Shown: piece by piece, positions 63,767-64,000 of the stretch | How positions within the stretch are numbered: position 1 is the first letter of the stretch | Layout: each line of letters begins with the position of its first letter | NCBI RefSeq assembly: GCF_030818575.1 | Contig: NZ_JAUTAL010000001.1 | Coordinates: forward strand, 868,001 to 932,000 | Reading direction: 5' to 3' | DNA length: 64,000 bases | Origin: Chryseobacterium camelliae | GTDB lineage: Bacteria; Bacteroidota; Bacteroidia; Flavobacteriales; Weeksellaceae | Translations under genes and position numbers: made by a program | Notes under the pieces: model-generated | Seen by the model: the letters and a program-made list of their open reading frames with translations, nothing else | Database searches by the model: none | What the model was told of the DNA's origin: nothing

Positions 63767-63774
63767 CAAATTTA
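63767..63774 (-). promoter_or_regulatory. -7 promoter element of the lipocalin-like gene
   Basis: On the minus strand TAAATTTG matches TAnnTTTG and is separated from the ATG at 63761 by five bases (TAAAA). A near-leaderless mRNA is predicted. Confidence 0.5.
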
Positions 63775-63954
63775 GAATATGCTAAAATATAAATAAATTT
63801 GAAATATCCGTAATGAAATAACGGTTTTTTAAATGAATATATACAGATAAAAGATATATAAAAGAAGTATAGATGGGAAATTTCACATCATCCAGATCAG
63901 AATTTTCAAAAATAATGGTTTTACCTTTGAATCCTGATCTGAATTCATGATGTA

Positions 63955-64000
63955 TTAATAACTCATTTCTACGATCTGATAGGCATCTTCCGGACTAAGC
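63955..64000 (-). CDS. C-terminal end of a gene entering from the right edge
   Basis: The last 46 bp read on the minus strand as LSPEDAYQIVEMSY followed by TAA. The sequence is protein-like and follows a 190-bp gap, but too short to identify. It may be chance. Confidence 0.3.
   Translation of the reverse strand, partial: LSPEDAYQIVEMSY

Overview
The window looks like a chromosome segment from a Bacteroidota bacterium, class Flavobacteriia, most likely Chryseobacterium or a close Weeksellaceae relative. This rests on the Bacteroidota promoter form (TTG, about 19 bp, then TAnnTTTG) in front of many genes, on SusC/SusD pairs, on a GH97 enzyme, on lipoproteins and TonB receptors typical of the group, and on protein wording close to Chryseobacterium. 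It is identified by reading alone; no database was searched. There are no rRNA, tRNA, CRISPR or complete insertion-sequence genes.

Layout. 1-4559: a TonB-dependent receptor (cut by the window edge) divergent from a two-component pair, with a 10-bp-phased GTTAA array between them. 4560-7243: gene remnants, a DUF2891 protein and an Mpo1-like membrane protein. 7435-12688: an AraC regulator and a TolC / EmrA-like / EmrB-like efflux operon whose adaptor gene is frameshifted. 12689-13406: palindromic repeats. 13407-16140: a MoxR-type AAA ATPase and a VWA protein. 16383-20702: a lipoprotein, a methyltransferase, a frameshifted membrane-protein locus and metG. 20703-35128: a starch/maltodextrin utilisation locus (SusC, SusD, SusE, GH97, GH13, an SLC45-like MFS carrier) that also carries a deacylase, an NTF2-like protein, a bile-acid-symporter-like gene with an in-frame stop and a protease remnant. 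35265-38807: GMC oxidoreductase, MFS carrier, pirin. 38873-46929: a complete ilvE-D-B-N-C-A operon behind a leader-peptide attenuator. 47064-55152: an FMN reductase and a purine cluster (purM, purN, a 2-hydroxyacid dehydrogenase, purH, purD, guaA). 55209-64000: MgtC-like protein, ParB-like protein, a GNAT-nitrilase fusion, two tandem small Cys-rich peptides with bacteriocin-type leaders, an ABC1/UbiB kinase, a DEAD-box helicase, an SGNH hydrolase and a lipocalin-like lipoprotein.

How the genes work together. The Sus-like genes describe capture of alpha-glucans at the cell surface, import by SusCD, cleavage by GH13 and GH97 enzymes, and uptake of the products by the MFS carrier. The ilv operon encodes isoleucine and valine synthesis from threonine and pyruvate, and its leader shows a full ribosome-stalling attenuation design. 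The pur/gua genes cover late IMP synthesis and GMP synthesis.

The strongest unusual signals are the ilv attenuator (38921-39047), the GTTAA array (2311-2365), the duplicated bacteriocin-like peptide unit (58575-59270), a promoter-ORF-terminator leader before purM (47619-47776), a 28-bp palindrome before susC, several promoters that almost touch their start codons, and five broken genes or remnants.
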